A DNA stretch of 64,000 nt from Prochlorococcus sp. AG-412-I05 (lineage in GTDB: Bacteria; Cyanobacteriota; Cyanobacteriia; PCC-6307; Cyanobiaceae), in the NCBI GenBank assembly GCA_003214855.1, contig QCLC01000007.1, forward strand, positions 20,726 through 84,725, in the 5' to 3' direction. Below, in pieces: positions 20,605 to 30,754 of the stretch (the stretch's first letter is position 1; the number at the start of each line of letters is the position of its first letter). Made by a program: the position numbers and the translations under genes. Under the pieces are notes generated by a model that was given only the letters and a program-made list of their open reading frames with translations, made no database searches and was not told where the DNA came from.

Positions 20605-21573
20605 CTAAACCGTGAGCCAGCCCAGAGCAGCTTTTCTCATCTCTTCGATAGGCACCTGGTTGTTGCCGCTCCAGAGCCTTAGAGAGGCAGCGCCTTGTTG
20701 AACAAGCATTTCGAGGCCATCTATGCAATGGCAGCCATGTTCAGTTCCTAAGGTCAGCCATGCGGTTGGTTTTGGTGTGTAAATCAGGTCATAGAGAGTT
20801 GTCTTTGGGCTTAGGTTTTGCCAAATTTTCTTCCCCAGGGGCATTGGCGCTCTAGGAGTTGATGTTTCCGAACGGTTTTGGGACATGCCTACTGGTGTGG
20901 TGTTGACCACCAGATCGGCTTTGGTTAGCTGTTCAACCAGAGCAGGGTCCTGTTGGAGAATTCCTTGCAAGAGCACTTGGCAATCAGATTCGGAGCTGGC
21001 TGGGTTGGGCTGGAGATCATCAAGAAATCTCTTCAGTGCATCAGATCGGCGCCCAACCACCATTATTTGAGCCAATTTTAAATCTTGCAGACCTGCAACG
21101 ACTGCTCGGGCGCTACCACCGCAACCGAGCACGACTGCACGACGCCCATGCCACTCGCACTTGCTTTCTTGAAGGGGTGCAATAAAACCGGCCACGTCTG
21201 TGTTGGTGCCTGTCCAGCCACCGTCTGCATGAGGGATCAGAGTGTTGACGGCTTTCAGTCGTTTTGCTAAAGGGCTGAGTTCTCGACAGGTTTTGGCCAC
21301 GTCTTGTTTGTGGGGGATGGTGATGTTCAGGCCAAGGCAGTTGAGCGAACGCAGAGCGCAGAGCACATTGGCCAGATCGTTGGTTTCGCAGGGCATGGCC
21401 ATGTAGCACCAGTCGAGATTCATTGCAGTGAGGGCTGCGTTTTGCATCACCGGTGAGAGGGAATGGTGCACTGGTTGGCCGAGCAGGCCTATTAGGGAGG
21501 TTGTGCCGCTAATCATTCCCATTGCTTGATCGGTTCTGTGCCCAGCCTGCCGGGTGAGCTGTTCGGGAACCAC
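20605..21573 (-). CDS. aroE: Shikimate dehydrogenase
   Basis: GLLGQPVHHSLSPVMQNAAL; GLNITIPHKQDV; VLGCGGSARAVVAGL. Confidence 0.95.
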   Translation of the reverse strand: MVPEQLTRQAGHRTDQAMGMISGTTSLIGLLGQPVHHSLSPVMQNAALTAMNLDWCYMAMPCETNDLANVLCALRSLNCLGLNITIPHKQDVAKTCRELSPLAKRLKAVNTLIPHADGGWTGTNTDVAGFIAPLQESKCEWHGRRAVVLGCGGSARAVVAGLQDLKLAQIMVVGRRSDALKRFLDDLQPNPASSESDCQVLLQGILQQDPALVEQLTKADLVVNTTPVGMSQNRSETSTPRAPMPLGKKIWQNLSPKTTLYDLIYTPKPTAWLTLGTEHGCHCIDGLEMLVQQGAASLRLWSGNNQVPIEEMRKAALGWLTV

Positions 21574-21646
21574 ACCTCGCCTCTAAGTGGCCTCACTGCC
21601 GAGGATGCACCTGTTCAAGACAGAGATCTTTAGGAGGTCGGCACGA

Positions 21647-23551
21647 ATGGGAAAGGTTGTTGGCATTGACCTTGGAACCACGAACAGTTGTGTCGCCGTA
21701 ATGGAGGGTGGCAAGCCCGTCGTGATTGCTAACGCTGAAGGGTTTAGAACAACTCCCTCCGTGGTCGCGTATACCAAAAATCAGGATCAGTTGGTTGGCC
21801 AGATCGCCAAGCGCCAAGCGGTGATGAACACTGATAACACCTTTTATTCAGCAAAGCGCTTCGTTGGTCGTCGGGTTGATGAAGTGAACGAAGAGTCGAA
21901 GGAAGTGAGCTATGAGGTTGAGAAGTCTGGCTCTAATGTGAGGTTGAAGTGCCCGGTTCTTGATAAGCAGTTTTCTCCTGAGGAAGTGAGTGCTCAGGTG
22001 TTGCGCAAGTTAGCTGAGGACGCTGGTAAGTATCTCGGTGAGAACGTAACCCAGGCCGTGATCACGGTGCCTGCGTATTTTAATGACTCACAGAGACAGG
22101 CCACCAAGGACGCCGGCAAGATAGCTGGCTTAGAGGTGCTACGCATCATTAACGAGCCAACTGCGGCTGCGTTGGCCTATGGCCTCGACAAGAAGAGCAA
22201 TGAGCGCATTCTGGTGTTTGACCTGGGTGGTGGAACCTTTGATGTTTCTGTGCTCGAGGTAGGTGATGGTGTTTTTGAGGTTCTATCTACCTCAGGTGAC
22301 ACTCATCTAGGCGGAGATGATTTCGATAAAGTGATTGTTGATCATCTGGCTGCAACTTTTAAGGCCAATGAAGGGATTGATCTGCGACAGGATAAGCAGG
22401 CTCTTCAGCGCCTCACTGAGGCGGGAGAGAAAGCCAAGATCGAGCTTTCCAGTGCTACGCAAAGTGAGATCAATCTGCCATTTATTACTGCTACCTCTGA
22501 GGGGCCTAAGCATCTTGATCTAACCCTGACACGTGCCAAATTTGAGGAATTGGCTTCAAAGCTGATTGATCGTTGTCGCGTACCTGTGGAGCAGGCTCTT
22601 AAGGACGCCAAACTCTCTTCTGGTGAACTTGACGAAATCGTGATGGTGGGCGGCTCTAGTCGCATGCCTGCAGTTCAGGAACTTGTGAAGAGGGTTACGG
22701 GTAAAGATCCCAATCAGACTGTCAATCCTGATGAGGTTGTTGCAGTAGGCGCTGCCATACAGGGCGGGGTATTGGCTGGTGAAGTTAAGGACATCTTGCT
22801 ACTTGACGTCACTCCTCTCTCCTTGGGTGTGGAGACTCTTGGTGGTGTGATGACCAAGATGATTACGCGTAATACGACTGTTCCTACGAAGAAGTCGGAA
22901 ACTTATTCCACGGCGGTTGATGGACAAACGAATGTTGAGATTCACGTGCTTCAGGGTGAACGTGAAATGGCCTCTGATAATAAGAGCTTGGGAACATTCC
23001 GTCTTGATGGAATTCCTCCTGCCCCTCGTGGTGTTCCTCAGATTGAGGTGACTTTTGATATTGATGCCAACGGTATACTTAGTGTTAATGCCAAGGATAA
23101 GGGTAGCGGTAAGGAGCAAAGCATTTCGATTACTGGTGCTTCAACCCTCTCTGAAAATGAAGTTGAGAAGATGGTTAAGGATGCTGAGACCAATGCCTCA
23201 GCTGATAAAGAAAAGCGAGAGCGCATTGACATTAAGAACCAGGCTGAGACGCTTGTTTATCAGGCGGAAAAGCAGCTCGGAGAGTTGGCTGACAAGGTTG
23301 ATGCTGATTCAAAGGCAAAGGTGGAAGATAAGCGCGTCAAGCTTAAGGCTGCCATTGAGAAAGATGACTTTGATTCGATGAAGTCACTATTGGAGGAACT
23401 GCAGCAGGAGCTTTATACCTTGGGTGCTTCTGTTTATCAGCAGGCGGGTGCCGCCGGCGCAGAATCCGGCGCTGATACTGGCGCGGCTGGTGCTGGTGAT
23501 TCCAGTAGTGGTGATGATGTGATTGACGCAGAATTTACTGAGTCGAAGTGA
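21647..23551 (+). CDS. dnaK: Molecular chaperone DnaK (Hsp70); start moved to [15 protein letters not shown]
   Basis: [23 protein letters not shown]-like RBS (taggaggtcg) just upstream of ATG 21647. Confidence 0.97.
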   Translation: MGKVVGIDLGTTNSCVAVMEGGKPVVIANAEGFRTTPSVVAYTKNQDQLVGQIAKRQAVMNTDNTFYSAKRFVGRRVDEVNEESKEVSYEVEKSGSNVRLKCPVLDKQFSPEEVSAQVLRKLAEDAGKYLGENVTQAVITVPAYFNDSQRQATKDAGKIAGLEVLRIINEPTAAALAYGLDKKSNERILVFDLGGGTFDVSVLEVGDGVFEVLSTSGDTHLGGDDFDKVIVDHLAATFKANEGIDLRQDKQALQRLTEAGEKAKIELSSATQSEINLPFITATSEGPKHLDLTLTRAKFEELASKLIDRCRVPVEQALKDAKLSSGELDEIVMVGGSSRMPAVQELVKRVTGKDPNQTVNPDEVVAVGAAIQGGVLAGEVKDILLLDVTPLSLGVETLGGVMTKMITRNTTVPTKKSETYSTAVDGQTNVEIHVLQGEREMASDNKSLGTFRLDGIPPAPRGVPQIEVTFDIDANGILSVNAKDKGSGKEQSISITGASTLSENEVEKMVKDAETNASADKEKRERIDIKNQAETLVYQAEKQLGELADKVDADSKAKVEDKRVKLKAAIEKDDFDSMKSLLEELQQELYTLGASVYQQAGAAGAESGADTGAAGAGDSSSGDDVIDAEFTESK

Positions 23552-24962
23552 TGGGATAGTTGGCTTGTTGATGTCATAAAGCATCATTTGCCTGCTGCCC
23601 TATGGTCTAAAGTAGTTCTTGTCAATATTGGCCTTGCTTTTGATATATGGTTAGCACATGTAGCATGAATGCTTTTATCCTTTGAGTGGCTAAGAATGGA
23701 TCAATAAACTAAGGATTGTTTAGCTTTTGTTGATCAGCCCCTAAATTTGATCAGGGTTGATTGAAATGAGTAGATGTCTGATGTAAAGGCCCTGCCTTAT
23801 TTATAAAATGGTGACATCTCTTTCAGAGTGTTGCTTGATTTTGACCTGTAATTAGCGGCTTTTACATCACCATGGGCTGGCATGAAAAAATATTCTCTGG
23901 AGAGACTGAAGATCCAAAATTTATAAAATAGGTTAAATGGCTTCTAGCCTTCAGAAAGAATAATATTGATTAGCTGATCAACTTTGAGAGCTGATTATTT
24001 TCTATGCATGAGTTTAGCGAGAGGCAAGGGTTTGTTGGAGGTTGGTTGTTTCCTGCCTAATGATTTACTATTTGATTGTCTTGGAGTAGTCAATTCAATC
24101 AATATTGAGCCATGTGATTACAATGATTTAGCAGATGGAGATGCCCTACTTTGATTCCTATGAATATGATGATAGGAAGAGGCCATCTTCTGCAATTCTG
24201 AATACATTGCTACTTATTTGGCGATAGAACTGATCGAATCAATCTTTATACTGGTTGCTAGGAGTCTATCAATGATTTGACGGCAGCAATTGAATCTTGC
24301 TGCCAGTGATTGAAGAGTTGAGGAACTCTTTATTCATATTTTGGCCTAGTGACTTAAATTTTCACAAAATGCCTCTAGGGGTTATCCGCAAATTCTAAAT
24401 TTCTTGAAAAATTTCTGGGGTTTATCCCTTGCCTCAAAAGAATCAACACAGAACACTCTTCGAAGCATGGATTACTGTTGCGAAGGAGAGCCTATAGTTT
24501 TTAGTAAATGTTAATCCCAGTAGAATTCCAATTGTTTGATGTATGATAACTGCAAGCAGATTCTAGCCCAGCTATCATTTTATGACTTGGAATCATGCCG
24601 TTAAGGGCTCTGTAGATTTTCAATCTATTATGCTCAGTAAATTGCGGAAATAAGAAGCTCAAATTTTTGATTGGCAATCTTATGACGATTGGATTTAGGC
24701 TTCATTGATTGATGCGATAAGGTTTTTTTATGTGTAGGCGTTTGTTGACCATGTTTAGGGCAAATCCAATCCTTTATGCTCTCCCCTATCAGTGATTTTG
24801 ACGGTTCAATCTGCACTTATTCAAGCAAGGACTTTCTTGCAATGGCTGCTGCATGGGAATTTCTAATGAACTTTTCCCATCTGTTGCTGCGGACTCCACT
24901 GTCTGCTGGCATTGATCTGTGTTATAGCTTTAAGGATAGAAAATCCTATTTGCCAAAAGTTT

Positions 24963-25070
24963 ATGGAAACCCTTGGAACCATTTTCGCTTGTCTGCTGGC
25001 AGTAGTTCCTGTTGGTTTGTTGTTACATTTTTATGCCAGGCACCGAGACAAAGAGATAACTCTCAACTAA
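24963..25070 (+). CDS. Possible 35-aa single-TM small protein
   Basis: ATG...TAA encoding METLGTIFACLLAVVPVGLLLHFYARHRDKEITLN; not in the ORF track because of its length. Confidence 0.35.
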   Translation: METLGTIFACLLAVVPVGLLLHFYARHRDKEITLN

Positions 25071-25269
25071 CGCTGCTTACTTTATTTCTTCAACATCATG
25101 GCGTCTTGCCATCTCTAAAGCATGTGCCTCTTACGCATTCATCCCCTTTGAAAGCGTTTTCAGGCACTTCTTCAATGTTGATGGGCACTGGCGTCTCGAG
25201 GAATTAAGGCAATCCAAGTGTGTGGGTCTACCAGCTCATCGAGATTTCTTTGACGCAGCAAACTGGTGA
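25060..25269 (+). pseudogene. Possible start-less coding remnant
   Basis: Open frame LSTNAAYFISSTSWRLAISKACASYAFIPFESVFRHFFNVDGHWRLEELRQSKCVGLPAHRDFFDAANW* with no ATG/GTG/TTG at its head. Confidence 0.3.
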
Positions 25270-25318
25270 TCTTTGGACGCCTTGCTGTTGGATGATTGAA
25301 AATTGATCAAGAGTCAAG

Positions 25319-26443
25319 TCAAGATCTTGTTTCGTTAGCGAGTTGGTCTTTGACCCATGCAGCGCTGGCTGGGGCGAGCAAGACGCCATTTCGGTAATGG
25401 CCCGTAGCCACGATTAGCCCGGGCTCTAGTGTTTCTAAAAGAGGTGCTGGACGTTCGACAGGTCGAGCACGCAATCCATGCCATTGGTTTTTCACAGTCG
25501 CGCTCTGTAGCCAATCCGGTGCATCTCCTGCGAGGTGTTGCATGGCCTTGAGGTGGCTAGACATTGGTTGAACGCCTGGCTCGAGAGTGGCACCTATCCA
25601 GATCTGATTGGTTCCGTGGGGGATCAGGTTGATGCCATGGCTCACGAGTACTGCAGGCCAGCCGCTCCAATTGTGCTGATCTGAGATCAGCTCTAGATCC
25701 AGCACTTGTCCAAGCACAGGGGTCATGCGAAGACTGTGGCCTAGAGATTCCAGCAGGGCTTTGCTGCCCAGTGCTGCACAGATCACGACAGCGTCTTGGC
25801 TCAAATTTGTTCCTCCCGCAAGTTGAAGGCGCCACTGTTTGTCTTCGACAGATGAATTTCGTTTCAGTGAGATGACTGGTTCTTGGATTTGTTGTACGCC
25901 TTGGTCTTGTAGGGCAGCCCATAGGCATTTTTGTAGGGCGATCGGGTCTAGATAACCGTCTTGATGAGAGATCAGTCCTCCATGTTGTGTGTTTGGCCAT
26001 GATCGGCCCATACCGGGATTCGAGTTTGGTGAGATCAGCTCAAGGCCGAGATGTTGCCGCTGTTCTGCGAGTTGCTTCATCAGGATGGCTTCTGCTTCGC
26101 TACTCGCCAGTTGAATCAGAGGGGTGTTGAGCTCGAGCGGATGCTCTTGACTGCTCAGTTCTGCAATCCACTCTGGCCAGAGGGCCATGCTCTTTTGCCG
26201 GAGTCGCCAGGCTCGTCCACTGCTACGCCTGAAAACATGCCCCATGAGTACCCCTAGCGAAGCAGTTGTTCCTGGGAGGGTCCCTGATCTGTTAATCGGT
26301 TGACCCAATCTTGGATCAATCAGCATCACTTTGTGGCCATGCTTGGCTAAATACCAGGCGGTGCCAGCGCCAACCGCACCGGCGCCAATGATTGCAACGC
26401 TGGAAGCAGTCATATCTTGATATTGACCAGCAATGCATCTCAC
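25319..26443 (-). CDS. FAD-dependent oxidoreductase (DadA/glycine oxidase-like)
   Basis: VAIIGAGAVGAGTAWYLAKHGHKVMLIDP; C-terminal GLIVATGHYRNGVLLAPASA. Confidence 0.85.
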   Translation of the reverse strand: MRCIAGQYQDMTASSVAIIGAGAVGAGTAWYLAKHGHKVMLIDPRLGQPINRSGTLPGTTASLGVLMGHVFRRSSGRAWRLRQKSMALWPEWIAELSSQEHPLELNTPLIQLASSEAEAILMKQLAEQRQHLGLELISPNSNPGMGRSWPNTQHGGLISHQDGYLDPIALQKCLWAALQDQGVQQIQEPVISLKRNSSVEDKQWRLQLAGGTNLSQDAVVICAALGSKALLESLGHSLRMTPVLGQVLDLELISDQHNWSGWPAVLVSHGINLIPHGTNQIWIGATLEPGVQPMSSHLKAMQHLAGDAPDWLQSATVKNQWHGLRARPVERPAPLLETLEPGLIVATGHYRNGVLLAPASAAWVKDQLANETRS

Positions 26444-26489
26444 TTTGAGCTGTTCTTGGTGCTGACGTTCGTCAAGACAGAATGAGTTT

Positions 26490-27395
26490 TTGCAATCAGG
26501 TTGCGTGAGTTCCCCTCTTGGTGATGTATGGAATCCTTACGGTTGCAAGCTTCGTGTGATTTTGCAGCTCATCTGTCCAGATCGGCCTGCTTTGGTGAGT
26601 GAGTTGTCGGGATGGGTGGCTGTTAATGGAGGCAATATTCTTCATGCTGATCACCATACGGATGTTGGGGCTGGACTGTTTCTGAGCAGGATCGAATTTG
26701 GAATTGAGGGCTTCGGATTGCCTCGAGAGGCGATAGCACCGGCTGTGAATGCCTTGGCAGATCGCCTCGGGGGTCAGGCGCAAGTGCATTTTTCGGATGA
26801 GATCCCTCGGGTGGCGATCTTCGCCAGCAAGCAGAGTCACTGTCTGTTGGATCTACTTTGGCGCACTCGCAGTGGGGAGTTGCCGATGCAGGTGCCGCTT
26901 GTGATTGCAAACCACTCTCAATTGGAGCCTTTATGCAGGGAGTTTGGTGTTTGTTTTGAGTGTGTTCCTATGACGCTTGCCAGCAAGCCTGAGGCGGAAC
27001 AAACCATGCTGGATTTGTTGGCTGAGCATCGGATTGAGTTGGTTGTGTTGGCCAAGTACATGCAGGTCCTTAGTGGTGCTTTTCTAGAGCGTTTCCCCAC
27101 CGTGATTAATATTCACCATTCCTTCCTGCCGGCTTTTAAGGGGGCACAGCCCTATCACAGGGCCTGGGATCGAGGGGTGAAAGTGATTGGTGCTACCGCC
27201 CATTACGTCACTGAAGATCTGGATGACGGGCCGATTATTGAGCAGACCATCGAGCATGTAAACCATCGTGATGAGGTGGAAGATTTGATTCGTAAAGGGC
27301 GTGATACCGAACGTCTCGCTTTGGCAAGGGCTTTGAGATTGCATCTTTGTCGCCAGGTGATGGTCTATCGCGGTAGAACCGCTGTTTTTGCATGA
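26490..27395 (+). CDS. purU: Formyltetrahydrofolate deformylase (true start may be internal)
   Basis: N-terminal ACT-like LQLICPDRPALVSELSGWV; INIHHSFLPAFKGAQPYHRAWDRGVKVIGATAHYVTEDLDDGPIIEQ. Confidence 0.93.
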   Translation: MQSGCVSSPLGDVWNPYGCKLRVILQLICPDRPALVSELSGWVAVNGGNILHADHHTDVGAGLFLSRIEFGIEGFGLPREAIAPAVNALADRLGGQAQVHFSDEIPRVAIFASKQSHCLLDLLWRTRSGELPMQVPLVIANHSQLEPLCREFGVCFECVPMTLASKPEAEQTMLDLLAEHRIELVVLAKYMQVLSGAFLERFPTVINIHHSFLPAFKGAQPYHRAWDRGVKVIGATAHYVTEDLDDGPIIEQTIEHVNHRDEVEDLIRKGRDTERLALARALRLHLCRQVMVYRGRTAVFA

Positions 27396-28723
27396 CGGTG
27401 TTGGCTTGGATGGCTCGATGTCGCCCTGCGGCTGCGACCTCCATGGGTTGGCTTGTTTTCCAGTGGGGGCTTTTTTTGTTGCCTTCCAGTGCATTGTTGG
27501 CAGGCCTGTTGCTGCTTACGGCCCTGGTGCTTGGTAGTTGTCAGCGACAGCAACCGTTTTGGCGTGATCCCTGGAATTGGCCTTTGCTGATTGCCGCACT
27601 GTTGATGCTGTTTGGTTGCGTTCAGGCCTATTCGGGTGGACGTGCTTGGGTTGGTCTGGGGAATTGGTTGCCTTTCTTTTGGGCTTTTTGGGGTTTTCAG
27701 CCTTATTTAGTGAGTGATGAAGCCCGACGACGTTGTGCCCTTTGGCTTGTCGCTGGCACTTTGCCTGTGGTGATTACCGGTCTCGGGCAGCTCTGGTGGG
27801 GATGGCAGGGGCCATGGCAATTGTTCGGTGGCTTAATCGTCTGGTTCATGGCTCCCGGCGGGGAGCCTACTGGCCGTTTATCTGGTCTGTTCGATTACGC
27901 CAATATTGCCGGAGCCTGGTTGGCGTTGGTTTGGCCATTCTGTTTGGCAGCTCTGCTTCAGCCTGCCCTCAGTCGTTTTCAACGCAGTATGGCTTTGGGG
28001 GTCGCTATTGCTGTTGTGGCTGCATTGGTTCTTACCGACTCACGAAATGCTTGGGGAGGGTTGATGTTGGCGATTCCCTTTGTTTTTGGGCCCGCCAGGT
28101 GGCCCTGGTTGTTGCCGTTGATGGTGTTAGCGCTGTTACCAGTGACCCTTGCAGCATTACCAGGCAGTCCTTCAGGTTTGCAGCAGTGGGCACGCACGGT
28201 TGTGCCTGAGGGCATTTGGGCGCGTCTTAATGACATGCGCTATATCCAGGATCGTGAGTTGATGTCAACTCGCATGAGCCAGTGGGGGGTGGCTCTGCAG
28301 TTCATTAATTCTCGTCCTTGGCTGGGTTGGGGGGCTGCTGCTTTTTCAGTGCTCTATCCGCTGCGGACTGGTCAGTGGCATGGCCATGCCCATAACCTTC
28401 CTCTTGAACTTGCTGTGAGCCATGGGATACCCGTAGCTCTGCTAGTGGTGGGGACTGTTTTAGCCCTTTTGATCACAGTCTTGCGACGTGGTGTGTTGAC
28501 TGGTGGAGTCTTGATAAGCCGAGGTTTGAGTAGCACGGTCTTTGACCGTGCTTGGTGGACGGCAAGTTTGATCGTGGTGGTGATGCACGCTACTGATATG
28601 CCTTTCTTTGATAGTCGGCTCAACATTGCCGGCTGGATTCTTTTGGCTGGATTGCGTTGCATCATTCTTCCCCAGCAGGCACTCCAACATGCTCGTTCAG
28701 GGCTTGATGCTGCTGCTGGATGA
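27392..28723 (+). CDS. O-antigen ligase/IctB-like multi-TM protein
   Basis: Polytopic; GRLSGLFDYANIAGAWLALVWPF; TDSRNAWGGLMLAIP; GWGAAAFSVLYPL...HAHNLPLELAVSHG. Confidence 0.8.
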   Translation: MTVLAWMARCRPAAATSMGWLVFQWGLFLLPSSALLAGLLLLTALVLGSCQRQQPFWRDPWNWPLLIAALLMLFGCVQAYSGGRAWVGLGNWLPFFWAFWGFQPYLVSDEARRRCALWLVAGTLPVVITGLGQLWWGWQGPWQLFGGLIVWFMAPGGEPTGRLSGLFDYANIAGAWLALVWPFCLAALLQPALSRFQRSMALGVAIAVVAALVLTDSRNAWGGLMLAIPFVFGPARWPWLLPLMVLALLPVTLAALPGSPSGLQQWARTVVPEGIWARLNDMRYIQDRELMSTRMSQWGVALQFINSRPWLGWGAAAFSVLYPLRTGQWHGHAHNLPLELAVSHGIPVALLVVGTVLALLITVLRRGVLTGGVLISRGLSSTVFDRAWWTASLIVVVMHATDMPFFDSRLNIAGWILLAGLRCIILPQQALQHARSGLDAAAG

Positions 28724-30260
28724 GTTGTTTTTGGTTGAGGGGCCCTTCTAGATGGGTCCAGGGCAGTGTTCGTGATGGCTCCCATGATTCATGCACCACT
28801 TCTTCCCAGGCGGGTGGGCGGGGCAGTGGCATGGCTTGTTCAGTGGTTGCATTGAGACCCCCTTCTCTTGCTGCTCTGTAGGCCTTTCTCCAGCTGCCCA
28901 GTTTGTTGTGTGAGCCCCGGACAGATGCAATCACAGGGGCGAGGCGTCGGTCACTGCGTGACAGCAGAGCCTGGATCGTGCTCCATCCGAAGCTTTCTGG
29001 TCGCACCTCAATGCCTTTTGGTTTCAGTTGTTTGGCTAGTTGTTTGAGTCGTTTCTCCGCTTTACGGTTGATCCCTTGCCATTGAAAGGGAGTATGAGCC
29101 TTAGGGACAAAGGTGCTGACTCCCAGAGTGAGGCGTAAGCCTGGGGTTGTTTTTTTGAGGTTAAGTAACAGATTGCTCGTGTCGTTTATATCTGAGTCCT
29201 CTTCGGTAGGTAGTCCAACCATGCCGTAGAGCTTCAGCCCATTGAGGCCGCCTTCAAACGCATAGTTGGCAGCCGCAAAAATTTCTTCTTGAGCAAGCTT
29301 TTTATTGATCATTGCGCGAATGCGCTCGCTGCCGCTTTCGATGGCAATTGTGAGTGATTTACTGCCGCGGCGGTTCAGGATCCTGGTCAATTCTGAGTTT
29401 ACTGTGGATGCCCGTACAGAGCTAACGCTGAGGCGGATGTCGTTGAAGCGATCTTTGTCTAACCATTGCAGAAGCTCACCAAATTGAGGGTGTTGGGTAA
29501 CAGAGGCGCCTAGTAGTCCAAGTCTCTTAGTGGCGGTGAGTCCTTTCTCAATGGCAGGGATGAGTCCATCGTCTAAGGATGGACTGCGGAAGGGCAGTGT
29601 GAGATAGCTGGCAAGACAGAATCGGCAAAGTTCTGGGCAGCTGCGCACCACCTCAACCATATGGATGTTTGGCCAGGCAGCATCTGGCGTGATCACTGTG
29701 GAATGAGTGAGGGTGTTGCCGCGCCAGGTTTGCTTCGCGATTGAGTGGGGTAAGCCTGATTCGACGGGCTTTACTGTCAGCAGGGTGTCATCAGCGTCGT
29801 AGATGGGTTCATAGAACCTTGGTACATAGACACCTGGAATCTTTGCCAGAGCGCGCAGGCGATCAGTTCGGGGCAACTGTTTCACTTGTTGGAGCGTATC
29901 GATGAAGGCTGGTAAAAGTTCTTCCCCGTCGCCCAACAACACCACATCGAAAAATGGAGCTAGGGGTTCGGGGTTAGCTGTGAGTACAGGACCACCACCA
30001 AAAACAATCGGGTTGTTTTCTCCGCGTTGATGACTCCATAGCGGGATGCGTTGTTGCTCAAGTAGATCCAGCAATACCGGACCATCCAGTTCCCAGCTCA
30101 GGGAGAGTCCGAACAGGTCGCATGTGCGATGGGGGATGTCCCCTTGATCGGTAAATAACCGCCTTACATCGATGTCTTCACGTTTAGCGAGGGTGGCCCA
30201 GATGACTTGATATCCCAGGCTGGTAATCCCAATGCTGTATGTGCTTGGGAACGCCAGCAC
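28662..30260 (-). CDS. B12-binding-domain radical SAM protein
   Basis: VVRSCPELCRFCLASYLTLPFR (CxxxCxxC variant), AIESGSERIRAMINKKL, N-terminal B12-like region; frame stays open upstream of the called start. Confidence 0.85.
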   Translation of the reverse strand: MLAFPSTYSIGITSLGYQVIWATLAKREDIDVRRLFTDQGDIPHRTCDLFGLSLSWELDGPVLLDLLEQQRIPLWSHQRGENNPIVFGGGPVLTANPEPLAPFFDVVLLGDGEELLPAFIDTLQQVKQLPRTDRLRALAKIPGVYVPRFYEPIYDADDTLLTVKPVESGLPHSIAKQTWRGNTLTHSTVITPDAAWPNIHMVEVVRSCPELCRFCLASYLTLPFRSPSLDDGLIPAIEKGLTATKRLGLLGASVTQHPQFGELLQWLDKDRFNDIRLSVSSVRASTVNSELTRILNRRGSKSLTIAIESGSERIRAMINKKLAQEEIFAAANYAFEGGLNGLKLYGMVGLPTEEDSDINDTSNLLLNLKKTTPGLRLTLGVSTFVPKAHTPFQWQGINRKAEKRLKQLAKQLKPKGIEVRPESFGWSTIQALLSRSDRRLAPVIASVRGSHNKLGSWRKAYRAAREGGLNATTEQAMPLPRPPAWEEVVHESWEPSRTLPWTHLEGPLNQKQLIQQQHQALNEHVGVPAGEE

Positions 30261-30754
30261 GGCTCGGAGCGCTCCAGGTTCGGGAACGGCGGGGGTGAAT
30301 AGGAGCGTTTCCTTGTTCAGGAGGTCAACCTTGGCAACATCAGTTCATCCTGAAGAGGCTATTGGCATCGGGTGCGAAATCATCTGATGTACGTCAATAA
30401 ATCAATGGTTAAGGAATCAGCGCTTCATCATTGGGTTGCTTGATTATATGTTTTGACCTGCCAGCTGTCTTTGGCAAATTCTTTGCTTCACTTTATATTG
30501 ATGGAGTAATAATTTAGATGACTACCTGCCTTTTAGGGATCTAGGTTATTGTGATATTTAATGGCAATATTGGCTGACGTCCTGAGCTCGGGAGCGGATA
30601 TTTACGAGTCTTATTCTACAGATTATGAGAATTCAAATGATACGGGTTGTCTTAATTCTCTTTGTAAAATTTTTCTAGAGGATGGATTTGGGCTGTCTGC
30701 AAATTATCCAGTTTATTTAGATATTATAAGCAGTAGATTGCTTCTTTCGATTGG

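Noticed and set aside
24776-25207. 143-aa plus-strand ORF in the dnaK downstream gap
   Set aside because: Amino-acid composition looks random; two other frames in the same region look more protein-like.
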